Shown here piece after piece: positions 8,067-16,730 of a DNA stretch of 64,000 bases. Location of the stretch: the NCBI GenBank assembly GCA_015075725.1, contig JABTTV010000001.1, positions 4,331,223 to 4,395,222 of the forward strand, read 5' to 3'. Below the pieces are notes generated by a model, which did not search any database, was not told where the DNA came from, and saw only the letters and a program-made list of their open reading frames with translations. The first letter of the stretch is position 1, and each line of letters starts with the position of its first letter. Position numbers and translations under genes: made by a program. Source of the stretch: Anaerolineales bacterium (GTDB lineage Bacteria > Chloroflexota > Anaerolineae > Anaerolineales > Villigracilaceae).

Positions 8067-9106
8067 GATGCAGCAATTGTCGACAGCGGCCAGGTGGGAT
8101 AAACATCAATATCCATTTCCGAAACATGCCCCAACGAATATCTGAAATAGCCCGCCGCGCCGATCATTGCGGCGTTGTCGGTGCAAAGCGAAAGTGGCGG
8201 GATATGGACGGGAAACTCACTCTGGCTTTTGAATGCTTCACGCAGGGCACGGTTTGCGGAGACTCCGCCCGCAACAAGGATTTCCTTCGCGCCAAATTCA
8301 CGCGCCGCATCCATCGTCTTTTTAAACAGCACATCCACAACGGCCTTTTGGAACGAAGCCGCAAGATCGTTAACGGGCAATTCGTTTCCGGCTCTCTTCA
8401 AGCCTTTCACTTCATACAACACTGAGGTCTTCACTCCGCTGAAGGAAAAGTTCCAGGTCCCATCGAGCCAGGCACGGGGGAACTTGAAGCGGTTTGGGTC
8501 GCCCTCCTCCGCCGCTTTCTGGAGGGATGGTCCGCCCGGGTAGGGTAAATCCAACAAACGGGCGACCTTATCGAAAGCTTCGCCCGCCGCGTCATCCAGT
8601 GTCGAACCGAGGCGTTGATAAGTCAAATGATCGGTCATGAGATTAAGTTCGGTGTGACCGCCTGAAACAAGCAATGCCATGAGCGGAAATTTCGGTTCCG
8701 GCGGAATTTCATCGTCTGCTTTGTAGACCCACGCCGAGTAGATATGCCCTTCGAGATGATTCACACCAACAAGCGGTTTATCGAGCGCAAGTGAGATTCC
8801 CTTCGCAGTGTTGACACCGACGACAAGCGAACCGGCGAGACCGGGTCCCTGCGTGACAGAGACCGCATCTATATCGTTAAGTGTGAGATGCGCCTTTGCC
8901 AGGGCGTCGTTCACGACAGGCACGATGCTCAAGACATGCTGGCGCGACGCGACCTCGGGGAATACGCCGCCATAACGCGCGTGGATGTCCATCTGTGAAG
9001 CGACAACCGATGAGAGTAATGCGCGTCCGTTCTCGATGACGGCGCAGGCGGTTTCATCACAAGAGGTTTCGATGGCAAGGATACGGGCAGGTTTGAACTC
9101 GGTCAT
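8063..9106 (-). CDS. tsaD: tRNA N6-adenosine threonylcarbamoyltransferase
   Basis: Transfers the threonylcarbamoyl group made by TsaC to A37 of ANN-decoding tRNAs, acting with TsaB and TsaE. It has the ASKHA fold: ILAIETSCDET at the N-terminus (phosphate 1), the metal-binding HLEGH motif near residue 115, LVSGGHTEL, and the AGGVSANRALR segment near the C-terminus. I place the start at ATG 9106 (347 aa), matching the usual N-terminus. The open frame extends 13 codons further to an ATG at 9145 with an atypical Cys/Lys-rich leader. Its stop codon overlaps the -35 box of the trpB promoter. Confidence 0.95.
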   Translation of the reverse strand: MTEFKPARILAIETSCDETACAVIENGRALLSSVVASQMDIHARYGGVFPEVASRQHVLSIVPVVNDALAKAHLTLNDIDAVSVTQGPGLAGSLVVGVNTAKGISLALDKPLVGVNHLEGHIYSAWVYKADDEIPPEPKFPLMALLVSGGHTELNLMTDHLTYQRLGSTLDDAAGEAFDKVARLLDLPYPGGPSLQKAAEEGDPNRFKFPRAWLDGTWNFSFSGVKTSVLYEVKGLKRAGNELPVNDLAASFQKAVVDVLFKKTMDAAREFGAKEILVAGGVSANRALREAFKSQSEFPVHIPPLSLCTDNAAMIGAAGYFRYSLGHVSEMDIDVYPTWPLSTIAAS

Positions 9107-9196
9107 CGTTGTTTTCTTTTTACCACAAATATCGCAAACAACCAAAAGATTCTTACTTTTTTCTCAGTGGTTTATGTGCGCTGCGCAATGAAATCC

Positions 9197-10006
9197 CTAC
9201 AAATACCTTAAAAACACATCGGGATTCGCAAGGAAATCCCGCGTCAAATTGACATGTTCCAGTTGATCATATTTCACTTCGCGGATCACGCCTTCATGGA
9301 ATAGAAGGATCTGCGCGCCAGGGAAGGCGAGGATGATCGGCGAATGCGTGGCAATGATGAACTGCGCCTCCTCCTCCTCGATCATCTGTTTGAGCGCCGA
9401 CAGGAAACTGAGTTGCCGTGACGGCGAAAGCGCCGCCTCTGGTTCATCCAGCAGGTACAAACCACCGGGAACGAAACGTGCTTGAAACAAGGCGAGGAAG
9501 GCTTCACCGTGTGAAAAGTTATCTAAATCCTTACCATAACGATTTTTCATCGCCACCAGTTGACCTGCATACGGCAAGCGCGCCAGATCTGCCGCATATT
9601 TGGAGCGGCCTTTGTACTCGTGCTCCACGTTGTTATATTCTTCTTCCAATTCTTCGCGCGTCTCACGCATGGATCGGGCATAGCCGAAAAAATCCTCAGC
9701 GCGCATGAAGAAGCCTTTTCGAGTGCGCTTCGTCCATGCCAGTTTGAAGTAATTCGCCAGCCTGCGGATGGGCGCAAGAGACTTATCCGTTTTTACACTC
9801 ACACTCCCGACCGTGATAGATTCAATCGCGCATGCCAGCGCCTCCAATACTGTGGATTTGCCCGAGCCGTTCTCTCCCACAAAGAAGGTAACCGGCGATT
9901 TAAAACGAATCTCCGAAAGCGAACGAATCACCGGAACCATAAAGGGGAAGTCGCCCGCGTCGCTTTCAAGATATGGACGCGGAGCGAGGGATAGGAGGTG
10001 GATCAT
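9197..10006 (-). CDS. Small AAA/ABC-type ATPase (COG3910-like)
   Basis: About 270 residues with an SMC/ABC-type nucleotide-binding fold. Walker A is FFVGENGSGKST, a Gln/coil region follows with a charged heptad-like stretch (RETREELEEEY), then a signature-like NFSHGEAF segment, Walker B LYLLDEPEAAL and a switch-type ATHSPI histidine. The family resembles predicted ATPases of unknown substrate related to RecF/OLD-type AAA proteins, with no nuclease domain attached. The frame opens at 10030, but the first codons come from an interspersed repeat, so ATG 10006 is preferred. It is probably a cytoplasmic soluble protein; its partner is not evident. Confidence 0.8.
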   Translation of the reverse strand: MIHLLSLAPRPYLESDAGDFPFMVPVIRSLSEIRFKSPVTFFVGENGSGKSTVLEALACAIESITVGSVSVKTDKSLAPIRRLANYFKLAWTKRTRKGFFMRAEDFFGYARSMRETREELEEEYNNVEHEYKGRSKYAADLARLPYAGQLVAMKNRYGKDLDNFSHGEAFLALFQARFVPGGLYLLDEPEAALSPSRQLSFLSALKQMIEEEEAQFIIATHSPIILAFPGAQILLFHEGVIREVKYDQLEHVNLTRDFLANPDVFLRYL

Positions 10007-10018
10007 TTGCGGAAGATG

Positions 10019-10056
10019 GCCGGTGGACAATATTCGACGGTCTATCGTCCATCGCC
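10019..10056. repeat. Interspersed GTCYATCGTC-type repeat
   Basis: A short fold-back-like sequence (GGTGGAC...GTCCATC around a GACGGTCTATCGTCC core) lies between the AAA ATPase and M24 peptidase genes. Related sequences occur at 23100-23181 and 60780-60808, which marks it as a dispersed repeat rather than a gene part. Confidence 0.55.
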
Positions 10057-10063
10057 ATGGTTT

Positions 10064-11284
10064 TTATTTCTTATTCCACTTCTTCATCGGCAGGACGAAA
10101 TCGTAGGGAAACTCAGCCAATTTCTCCACCGACCCATCGGGCCGCATCCAATACGAGTCCTCGATGCGCACACCCATCCCCTTCTCGGGATAATACAGGC
10201 CGGGTTCGATGGTAAAAACCGTTCCCGGTTTGAGGCGGTTATCATCAGACATATTGTGCCTGCTCCACGGCCGTTCATGGATGTTCAGTCCGATGCCATG
10301 CCCAAGCGAATGGACGTAGCCCTCGGTCAAAACGCCTTCGGTGTTCATCTGGTGCTTATGGCCGTTCTTCCCAAATTCATCACAGGTGAGTTTTTGATAC
10401 TCCTTGAATGCGGCGTTCAAGTCGATATTCTCGACGACCTTCTCGTAGACTTCCTGCACTTCATCGAATAATTTTTGAGACTCAGGCGTGGCATAACCAA
10501 GGCTCCATGTGCGGGTGAAGTCATAGTAGTAGCCCCCTCCCGCCTCAGCCGGATAAATATCGAACACGATGGTTTGACCGAGGCGCATCAAATCGGCCGG
10601 ATTGCCTGCAGAATGAGGCACACCGGCATCGTGTCCGATGGCGAAAATAAAGCCGGATGGCAATTCACCACCCAACTCGGATACCCACAAGCGGATCAAG
10701 GAATGAACATCTCCCACAGAGAGCGGAGAACCGTCCTCCTTCAACAATGTTTCGTCATCCCGCACCGCGCAATTAACAAGATAATCGCGCACCCTGCCCA
10801 CCACCTCCACTGTCAAGTCGCCAACCTTGCGAATTCGGTCGACTTCCTTCGCATCCTTCGATTCCATCGCATACATGAAGATCGAATCATCCTGATTCTC
10901 GCCAACCAATTCCAGCTCCGGCACCGCCGCCTTGATTTTTTCGATGATATGAAGCGCCATTGCCAGATCGGTATGACCAAACATCCCCACACGTCCGGAG
11001 GTTAAACCGTATTCGGTCAGAAGTTCCCTCGGGCGTTTTGCGAGTTCTTCCATCGCGCCTGTGCGGACAGGGATGACATTTAATCCACTCTTCTCGGCTT
11101 CTTCGCGCTCCATTGCGTTGCAAAAAAACACGGGATCCTCGCCCTGTTTCTTAATCAGGACGGCCTTGTTGATATGCCCTCCGCCGGTCAGGTAATACAT
11201 GGGCGGATTGTGCTCGGCGTTCCCAAGCACGATCATGGCATCAAAGTTTCTAGCCTGCATCAATGTATCAAGATCTGATTTCAT
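10064..11284 (-). CDS. M24 family metallopeptidase (Xaa-Pro dipeptidase-like)
   Basis: A 406-aa pita-bread-fold aminopeptidase or dipeptidase that probably cleaves Xaa-Pro bonds. An N-terminal creatinase-like domain (about 1-150) precedes the catalytic domain. All five metal ligands are visible: Asp in FDIYPAE, Asp in YYYDFTRTW, His in GHGIGLNIHERP, Glu in TIEPGLYY and Glu in VRIEDSYW. An extra His-rich GHDAGVPHS matches the substrate-binding His of prolidases. The start overlaps the end of the upstream zinc-ribbon gene by ATGA, so the two are translationally coupled. It is likely cytoplasmic, with a role in peptide recycling. Confidence 0.9.
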   Translation of the reverse strand: MKSDLDTLMQARNFDAMIVLGNAEHNPPMYYLTGGGHINKAVLIKKQGEDPVFFCNAMEREEAEKSGLNVIPVRTGAMEELAKRPRELLTEYGLTSGRVGMFGHTDLAMALHIIEKIKAAVPELELVGENQDDSIFMYAMESKDAKEVDRIRKVGDLTVEVVGRVRDYLVNCAVRDDETLLKEDGSPLSVGDVHSLIRLWVSELGGELPSGFIFAIGHDAGVPHSAGNPADLMRLGQTIVFDIYPAEAGGGYYYDFTRTWSLGYATPESQKLFDEVQEVYEKVVENIDLNAAFKEYQKLTCDEFGKNGHKHQMNTEGVLTEGYVHSLGHGIGLNIHERPWSRHNMSDDNRLKPGTVFTIEPGLYYPEKGMGVRIEDSYWMRPDGSVEKLAEFPYDFVLPMKKWNKK

Positions 11285-11865
11285 GTCATCTCCAATGAGT
11301 TGATTTGCACAAATTCTCGCGCCAGTTCTTCGTTCTCGATCTCCAATTGTACAAGATTCTTCCCGCGTAAATATTTAGCGGCGATGCCGATCAATTGGTC
11401 GGAATTGCTGAAAAACGCCAGTGCCGTCAGCGGGCGGCGGGTGACCAACCTTCCATAAAAAGGCACCGCCAACGATTTGACTACCATCTCCACCACGCTC
11501 CCGCCAATCATGCCAGCGATCAATCCGGCAGAACCGCCCAACACGAAGGGTAAGTTCAATGTCTGCGGAGTGGTCCCTTCGGGAGCGATCAGCGTCACCG
11601 GCACAAAAATGAACACGCCGATCACAAAACCGCCGATCAAAAACGGGATCAAAGTTACCTTTGCGATGCTTCGTTCCTTATCCGCACACGTTTTGCACAT
11701 CGGAATCTTCAAACTCATCTCCACAGGCTGATTTCTTTTTTGAACTCCCATACTTAAAGTCAATCCGAACATTTCCTCACCGGTTCTGCCGCAATTGATG
11801 CATTGTTTCGGAAATGTTAGCGGCGGTGGATTCTTCGGATCGCGAATGGGAATTTGGATGAGCAT
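11281..11865 (-). CDS. Zinc-ribbon membrane protein, unknown function
   Basis: A 194-aa protein with two CxxC pairs (CINC near residue 22 and CKTC near 57) forming a likely zinc ribbon. A hairpin of two long hydrophobic helices follows (about 68-90 and 105-128), then a soluble C-terminal region with a charged helix. It is probably anchored in the inner membrane with the ribbon in the cytoplasm. It overlaps the start of the M24 peptidase by 4 bp and follows selA by 30 bp, so it sits in an operon. No named family was recognised. Confidence 0.75.
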   Translation of the reverse strand: MLIQIPIRDPKNPPPLTFPKQCINCGRTGEEMFGLTLSMGVQKRNQPVEMSLKIPMCKTCADKERSIAKVTLIPFLIGGFVIGVFIFVPVTLIAPEGTTPQTLNLPFVLGGSAGLIAGMIGGSVVEMVVKSLAVPFYGRLVTRRPLTALAFFSNSDQLIGIAAKYLRGKNLVQLEIENEELAREFVQINSLEMT

Positions 11866-11895
11866 CGTTGTATCAGATAAATCAGGAAACCCGCG

Positions 11896-13254
11896 TCATG
11901 CTCTTAATAAATTCTTCAGCCCGACCAACAATGCGCCTTCCTGCTCCGGCAGAACAGTTCGGGGGTCGAGAAGCACTTTATCGTTTTCCGTGCGGGCAAC
12001 AATGGGCGGATTATTCTTTCTCAGTGCAAGTAAAAATTTATCAGCTGAATTGACCTGCAACTCAAGCAAATTGGTCGGGATGGATTCATCCGGTAGCGAA
12101 CCACCGCCTACTGTGGATTGACCTTCAATTACATTACCCTGACCCAACTCATCCCGCCACGCCTCAGCCCGACCTCGAACCTGTTTCAACGTCAAAGACA
12201 TCATCTTCAGGATGGGGATTTCCCGCTCCGCCTCGTCCTTGAGATAATGCGTCAACGTCGCAGACAAACCGGCAAGGCAGGATTTATCCGCCCGGACAGC
12301 GCGCGCCAGCGGATGTTTTTTGATCCTTTCGAGCAGATCCTTATTGCCAAGAATGATTCCCGATTGCGGGCCGCCCAGCAATTTATCACCGGAAAACATG
12401 ACCAGGTCCGCGCCTGCTTGAAGAGACTCTTGCACGGTCGGTTCGTGGGAAAAACCATATTTCGCCGTATCGTATAACGCCCCGGAACCCAAATCGTCAG
12501 CGACGGGAACCCCCGCTTTATGCGCAACTTCGACGATCTTTTCGAACTCCGGTTCGTCTGTAAAGCCGACGATCCTGAAATTGGAACGATGTGCCCGCAG
12601 GACGAGCGCGGCAGGCTCTTCCAACTCGGTTTGATAATCAGATAACCGGACCTTGTTGGTCGCCCCCACTTCCACGAGTTTCGCGCCGGATTGTTTCATC
12701 ACATCGGGCACTCGAAAGCCGCCGCCGATTTCGACGAGCTGTGAGCGGGCGATGACAACGCGCTTTTTGTTCGCCAGAGCGGAAAGGGTCAATAAAACAG
12801 CGGAGGCGCAATTATTGACCACCAGCGCAGACTCGGCGCCGGTGAGTTTGCGCAACAATGATTCGGCATGGGTTAAACGCGATCCGCGCTTGCCGGTTTC
12901 CAGATCGAATTCCAGGTTGGAATATCCGCGCGAGACCGCATCCATCGCGCGGATGGTCGCTTCGCTCATTGGCGCGCGACCAAGATTGGTATGGAGGATA
13001 ACGCCTGTGGCGTTGATGACCGGTAAAAGAGTCTGTGCCGTCCACCCGGCAAGGGTCGATTCGGCTTGGGTGAGAATCCATTCGTTCGATGGCAGAGCGG
13101 TTTCCGGGTCCAGTTTGAAGCGCGCGCGGATGTCGTCCAATGTCTGGCGAAGCGCATCCAAAGTCAAAGGACGGCCGAATCGCGTTATCAAATGCGCGGT
13201 TATTTCGGTTTGCAACAACGATTCGATGGAGGGCAGGTTACGAAGAGTCGTCAT
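11896..13254 (-). CDS. selA: L-seryl-tRNA(Sec) selenium transferase
   Basis: PLP enzyme that converts Ser-tRNA(Sec) to Sec-tRNA(Sec) using selenophosphate. The 452-aa length is typical. Visible features are the SelA N-terminal region (LPSIESLL), the central fold with NATGVILHTNLGR, NNCASAVLL, and the PLP-lysine segment FSGDKLLGGPQSG. Its presence implies selenoprotein synthesis, yet selB, selD and a tRNA-Sec gene were not seen in this window. The start overlaps the 3' end of the upstream membrane-protein gene by 17 bp. A close SelA-like paralogue of other function is possible but the motif match is strong. Confidence 0.93.
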   Translation of the reverse strand: MTTLRNLPSIESLLQTEITAHLITRFGRPLTLDALRQTLDDIRARFKLDPETALPSNEWILTQAESTLAGWTAQTLLPVINATGVILHTNLGRAPMSEATIRAMDAVSRGYSNLEFDLETGKRGSRLTHAESLLRKLTGAESALVVNNCASAVLLTLSALANKKRVVIARSQLVEIGGGFRVPDVMKQSGAKLVEVGATNKVRLSDYQTELEEPAALVLRAHRSNFRIVGFTDEPEFEKIVEVAHKAGVPVADDLGSGALYDTAKYGFSHEPTVQESLQAGADLVMFSGDKLLGGPQSGIILGNKDLLERIKKHPLARAVRADKSCLAGLSATLTHYLKDEAEREIPILKMMSLTLKQVRGRAEAWRDELGQGNVIEGQSTVGGGSLPDESIPTNLLELQVNSADKFLLALRKNNPPIVARTENDKVLLDPRTVLPEQEGALLVGLKNLLRA

Positions 13255-13651
13255 CGTGGATCACGGGCGGGCGGCGGCTGGCTTTCTCGCGGATGCGGAT
13301 GAAATATTCGGCGGCGATCAATCCGCCTGCAAGGCCGAGGATGATGTAAAGTGTGACGAGCCGGCCGAGTTGAAGCCAGGCAAGCGTCGCACCATAAACC
13401 CCGACCCAGGTCGCCTGACGGATGATGACATTGGATTCAGCGGGCGGTTCGGTTGGAAAACGCTGATGGAGATAATAAACAACAGGAAGCGCAGTGCCCG
13501 TAAGCGCCATGAGCAGAAGAGCGAAGAACCCCCAACGGGACCATACGAAAGGCAGGGTCATCGTAATAACGAGATACAAACCGCCCCATCCGATTGCGGC
13601 AAGCGCAAATGCGGTAACACCGAAAGGTTTGAACTCAAGATGTTCATTCAT
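13238..13651 (-). CDS. Small multi-pass membrane protein
   Basis: 137 aa with about four hydrophobic segments (near 12-32, 40-60, 80-100 and 100-115) and a charged C-terminal tail ending in DDDSS. It probably lies in the inner membrane. It overlaps selA by 17 bp in another frame, suggesting a shared transcript. No conserved motif beyond the hydrophobic pattern was recognised, and nothing links it directly to selenium metabolism. Confidence 0.7.
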   Translation of the reverse strand: MNEHLEFKPFGVTAFALAAIGWGGLYLVITMTLPFVWSRWGFFALLLMALTGTALPVVYYLHQRFPTEPPAESNVIIRQATWVGVYGATLAWLQLGRLVTLYIILGLAGGLIAAEYFIRIREKASRRPPVIHDDDSS

Positions 13652-13709
13652 CGTTGGAATTATACCCGCATCAGATTTCAGTTAAAAGCCTGACAGGTCT
13701 TGATAAGAA

Positions 13710-14747
13710 TTACAGCAAGGGGTTCCAGATCATCGAGAGCAATACGGCGAGAACGATTAGGATCGCCGCAATCGCCGCAAAGATGACGCTTATCTCCGTT
13801 GTTTCGGTAATGGTAAACAGCTGGGTGGGCAGGCTGTCGAAGACCTGCTGCAATTCAGCAGAACTTTCAGCGAGGTGGTAAGAACCTCCCGTCATGGAGG
13901 CGATGCGTCTGAGAGTCTCTTCATCGATCTCCCTGCGGAATTGACCGCCTCCCCCGCCGAAGAAGGGATCGAACGGGTCGGAGTAGGAAGCGAAGGGGTT
14001 GCAATTCATCGGCGCAGTGTTATTGACAGTGCCGAAGCCGATGGTATAGACGCGCACACCGCGATCCGCAGCCATTTGCGCGGCTTGAAGCGGATCGATG
14101 CCGGTGGTCGCCACGCCGTCGGTCAGCAAAACGACGATGGCTCGCACGTATTGACCTTCGGGTAATGGAATGATCTCCATGCCGGAATAGGGGCTAGGGA
14201 CGTCATCATCGAATTCCGAGATCGCTTCAAGCGACATGAGAATGCCTTCACCGATCGCCGTGCGCCGGGCTGTGGTGATGTTTTGAATGGTGGCTTCGAG
14301 CAAATTCCGGTCGGTTGTGGGCGGTTGGGCAATGACGGCAAAACCCGCAAAGACAACGATGCCGATCTGGGTATCCGAATCCTGCGATTTGATGAACTCC
14401 AATGCCGCAGCCTTCGCGGATTCCAGCCGGTTCGGGTAAATGTCTGTGGAACACATACTTCGCGAAACATCGATGGAGAGGATGATGGTGGCGTTCGATG
14501 CGGGAAGCGTAACAACAGAGACCGGTCTCGCCATTGACATGATCAGGCTTGACATTGCCAGCAGGAACAAGACAAATGGCAGATGCCGCTTCCATTGGGA
14601 TTGCCTGGGGGCAGCGGCGCGAATCAACGACAGGCTCGAATACCGCACTGAAAACGGTTTACGCCGCCTCAGGATCACGACGTAGGCGAGAACCGAAATG
14701 GGTATCAGCGCGAAAAGATATAAGACTGGTGACCAGAGCAGTTCCAT
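13710..14747 (-). CDS. VWA-domain membrane protein (BatA/BatB-like), distal copy
   Basis: About 345 aa, anchored by N-terminal TM helices (near 5-22 and 55-75) and a C-terminal TM helix, with a von Willebrand A domain between them. The MIDAS metal site is intact: DVSRS, the Thr in TAIGEG and the Asp in LLTDG. A Gly/Asp-rich loop (DPFDPFFGGGGG) is inserted before the last strand. It is the last gene of the MoxR-DUF58-VWA-VWA locus, whose products are thought to act together as chaperone-type or metal-insertion machinery at the membrane. I prefer ATG 14747, because the longer frame runs into a palindromic repeat. Confidence 0.88.
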   Translation of the reverse strand: MELLWSPVLYLFALIPISVLAYVVILRRRKPFSVRYSSLSLIRAAAPRQSQWKRHLPFVLFLLAMSSLIMSMARPVSVVTLPASNATIILSIDVSRSMCSTDIYPNRLESAKAAALEFIKSQDSDTQIGIVVFAGFAVIAQPPTTDRNLLEATIQNITTARRTAIGEGILMSLEAISEFDDDVPSPYSGMEIIPLPEGQYVRAIVVLLTDGVATTGIDPLQAAQMAADRGVRVYTIGFGTVNNTAPMNCNPFASYSDPFDPFFGGGGGQFRREIDEETLRRIASMTGGSYHLAESSAELQQVFDSLPTQLFTITETTEISVIFAAIAAILIVLAVLLSMIWNPLL

Positions 14748-14766
14748 CAGGACCTCCAGTGCCAAA

Positions 14767-14813
14767 CCCTCACCCCAACCCTTTTCCTGCGGGGGAAGGG
14801 CCGGGGATGAGGG
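14767..14813. repeat. Palindromic interspersed repeat (CCCTCACCCC type)
   Basis: An imperfect 47-bp palindrome: CCCTCACCCCAACCC on one arm faces GGGCCGGGGATGAGGG on the other around a TGCGG loop. Sequences of this type are dispersed in many bacterial genomes. It fills the gap between the two VWA genes and may fold in the mRNA, modulating expression of the distal one. Confidence 0.7.
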
Positions 14814-14815
14814 CG

Positions 14816-15823
14816 TCACGGCACACGGCTAAACCACAACAACGACAACAGACCGCCGACCAGCAAAACAAAAACGCTCACGCCCGCGAACACAGCCGTG
14901 ACTTCCGTTTCCTCCTGCTCGACATTAAGTTTCGGCTCGATGCTTTCATACACTTCGCGCAGATCTTCCTCGTTCTGTGCGTTGTAATACGCTCCTTGTG
15001 TGATCTCGGAAATCTGCTTCAAGGCTTCTTCGTCCACCTGGGTAAAGACCGTAAATCCGTTGACGGTCAACATGGTGCCTTCAGGACTTCCCACTGCGAT
15101 CGTGTGAATGCGCACACCCCGTTCCGCGGCAAGCAATGCCGCTTGGAGCGGATTCGGGTTCATGTTATTCTCGCCGTCGGTGAGCAGCACGATCGCCGCA
15201 GATTGATCCACGACCATTTCAGGGCTGGCGTTGAGAGGAGCAGGAACGTCCGCGCCTTCGAAACCCGTTATGGGTTCCTGACCCGTCAGATTCGCGATCG
15301 TGTTCAAAGAAGCAACGATCCCGTTTGCAAGCGATGTGCCGCGCTGGGGTCTTAACCGTTCTATCGCTTCGACGATGGCCTTCTGGTCTGCGGATGGGAT
15401 GAGAACCGATAATCCGCTCTCACTGAACGCCACCACACCGACCCGCACCGTGGAAGGCTGACGCGAGACGAAATCAATGGCAACCGCTTTTGCCGCTTCG
15501 AGGCGGTTTGGCTTGAAATCCTCCGCCGCCATGCTGCCGGAAATATCGAAGGCAAGAACGACGATCCCCTCAACTTTTGGAAGACCGACCACCATCTGCG
15601 GGCGCGCAAGGGCGATGAATAAAACCGTCAGACCGAGCAAAAACAAAATGGCGGGGATGTGCCGCCTCACACCCACGCCGCGGCCCGATGCCTGTTGGAC
15701 CAAGCCCAGGCTTCCATAACGAAGCGCGATCTGCGCCCGCCGCCTTTGCATCCGCAGGTACAGCAAGACCAGCAGCGGAATCAGAATCAACGACCAGAGC
15801 ATGGAGATCCAAATGAAAGACAC
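14816..15823 (-). CDS. VWA-domain membrane protein (BatA/BatB-like), proximal copy
   Basis: 335 aa with N-terminal TM helices (about 4-22 and 58-75), a VWA domain and a C-terminal TM helix. MIDAS residues are present: DISGS, the Thr in RGTSLANG and the Asp in LLTDGENN. It is a paralogue of the next gene downstream, with the same topology, so the two may form a heteromer with the VWA domains outside the cytoplasmic membrane. It lies 7 bp after DUF58, implying one transcript with MoxR and DUF58. Confidence 0.9.
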   Translation of the reverse strand: MSFIWISMLWSLILIPLLVLLYLRMQRRRAQIALRYGSLGLVQQASGRGVGVRRHIPAILFLLGLTVLFIALARPQMVVGLPKVEGIVVLAFDISGSMAAEDFKPNRLEAAKAVAIDFVSRQPSTVRVGVVAFSESGLSVLIPSADQKAIVEAIERLRPQRGTSLANGIVASLNTIANLTGQEPITGFEGADVPAPLNASPEMVVDQSAAIVLLTDGENNMNPNPLQAALLAAERGVRIHTIAVGSPEGTMLTVNGFTVFTQVDEEALKQISEITQGAYYNAQNEEDLREVYESIEPKLNVEQEETEVTAVFAGVSVFVLLVGGLLSLLWFSRVP

Positions 15824-15830
15824 GGCTTCG

Positions 15831-16730
15831 TTATCTCCGTCGCTGCCGCCGCAGCATCACAAAACTTGCGATCGCATGGATCAAATCCGCTTCGGTCGAA
15901 AGCGGAAGCACGTCCACGCCAGCGCGTTTGAATGAGGCATCCAACTCCGCCTCCCGTTTGCGGGCCGCCTCCATGAACCGCATGCGAAATTTCTTATCCT
16001 GCGTGTCGACATAGATCTGCTCCCCGGTTTCGGCGTCCTCCAAAATCACGTGACCGACATCGGGCAGATGAGTCTCGCGCGGATCCCACAACCGAATCGC
16101 GATCACTTCATGGCGGCGGCTGAGCAGGCTCAGCGAACGTTCCCAGCCCGGCTCGCTGATGAAATCCGATACGACGAAGATGAGCGAACGTTTCTTGATG
16201 GCGTGCAATCCGCCGTTTATCAGAACCGACAGGTCGGTCATGGGCGCGCGCTTGAGATGCGGCTGTTTGAGCAGATCGTTGATGAGGCGCAGGACGTGCA
16301 AACGCCCGCTTCTTGCCGGGAGCCGATGCTGGATGCCGTTCCCGAACATGATCGCCCCGACGCGATTCCCGTGCCGCGTGAGCAGGCGCGACAATACAGC
16401 CACGAAATCGATCAAGACGTTGCGCTTCTGGTTATCGAGCGCGCCGAAATCAACGGAGGGGCTCAGGTCGAGCAAAAACCAGGCGATGATCTCGCGGTCT
16501 TCCATGTATTCGCGGACGTAGGGCACATCCATGCGCGCGCTGACGTTCCAGTCGATGTAGCGGATGTCGTCCTGCGGCTGGTACTCGCGCAAGTCGGCAA
16601 AGTCCACGCCGTACCCGCGGAACAGACTGCGATAATCGCCCTGCAAATATCCGTCGAGGCGGCGGATGACCTGCCAGTCGAGCCGGTGCAGGATGCGCTC
16701 AGGAGTTCGCGCGGACGTTGAAGTGTTCAT
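15831..16730 (-). CDS. DUF58 domain protein of the MoxR/VWA locus
   Basis: 299-aa soluble protein with the DUF58 signature (YRSLFRGYGVDFADLREYQ and the DIRYIDWNVSARMD stretch near residues 40-70) followed by a VWA-like fold (WFLLDLSPSVDFG). DUF58 proteins accompany MoxR ATPases and are proposed substrate-recognition partners. It overlaps the 3' end of moxR by 32 bp in another frame, so translation is probably coupled. No TM helix is visible, so it should act at the cytoplasmic face. Confidence 0.9.
   Translation of the reverse strand: MNTSTSARTPERILHRLDWQVIRRLDGYLQGDYRSLFRGYGVDFADLREYQPQDDIRYIDWNVSARMDVPYVREYMEDREIIAWFLLDLSPSVDFGALDNQKRNVLIDFVAVLSRLLTRHGNRVGAIMFGNGIQHRLPARSGRLHVLRLINDLLKQPHLKRAPMTDLSVLINGGLHAIKKRSLIFVVSDFISEPGWERSLSLLSRRHEVIAIRLWDPRETHLPDVGHVILEDAETGEQIYVDTQDKKFRMRFMEAARKREAELDASFKRAGVDVLPLSTEADLIHAIASFVMLRRQRRR

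Noticed and set aside
14549..15355. 268-aa + strand frame opposite the VWA genes
   Set aside because: Shadow of the two minus-strand VWA genes, which have intact MIDAS motifs and TM anchors.
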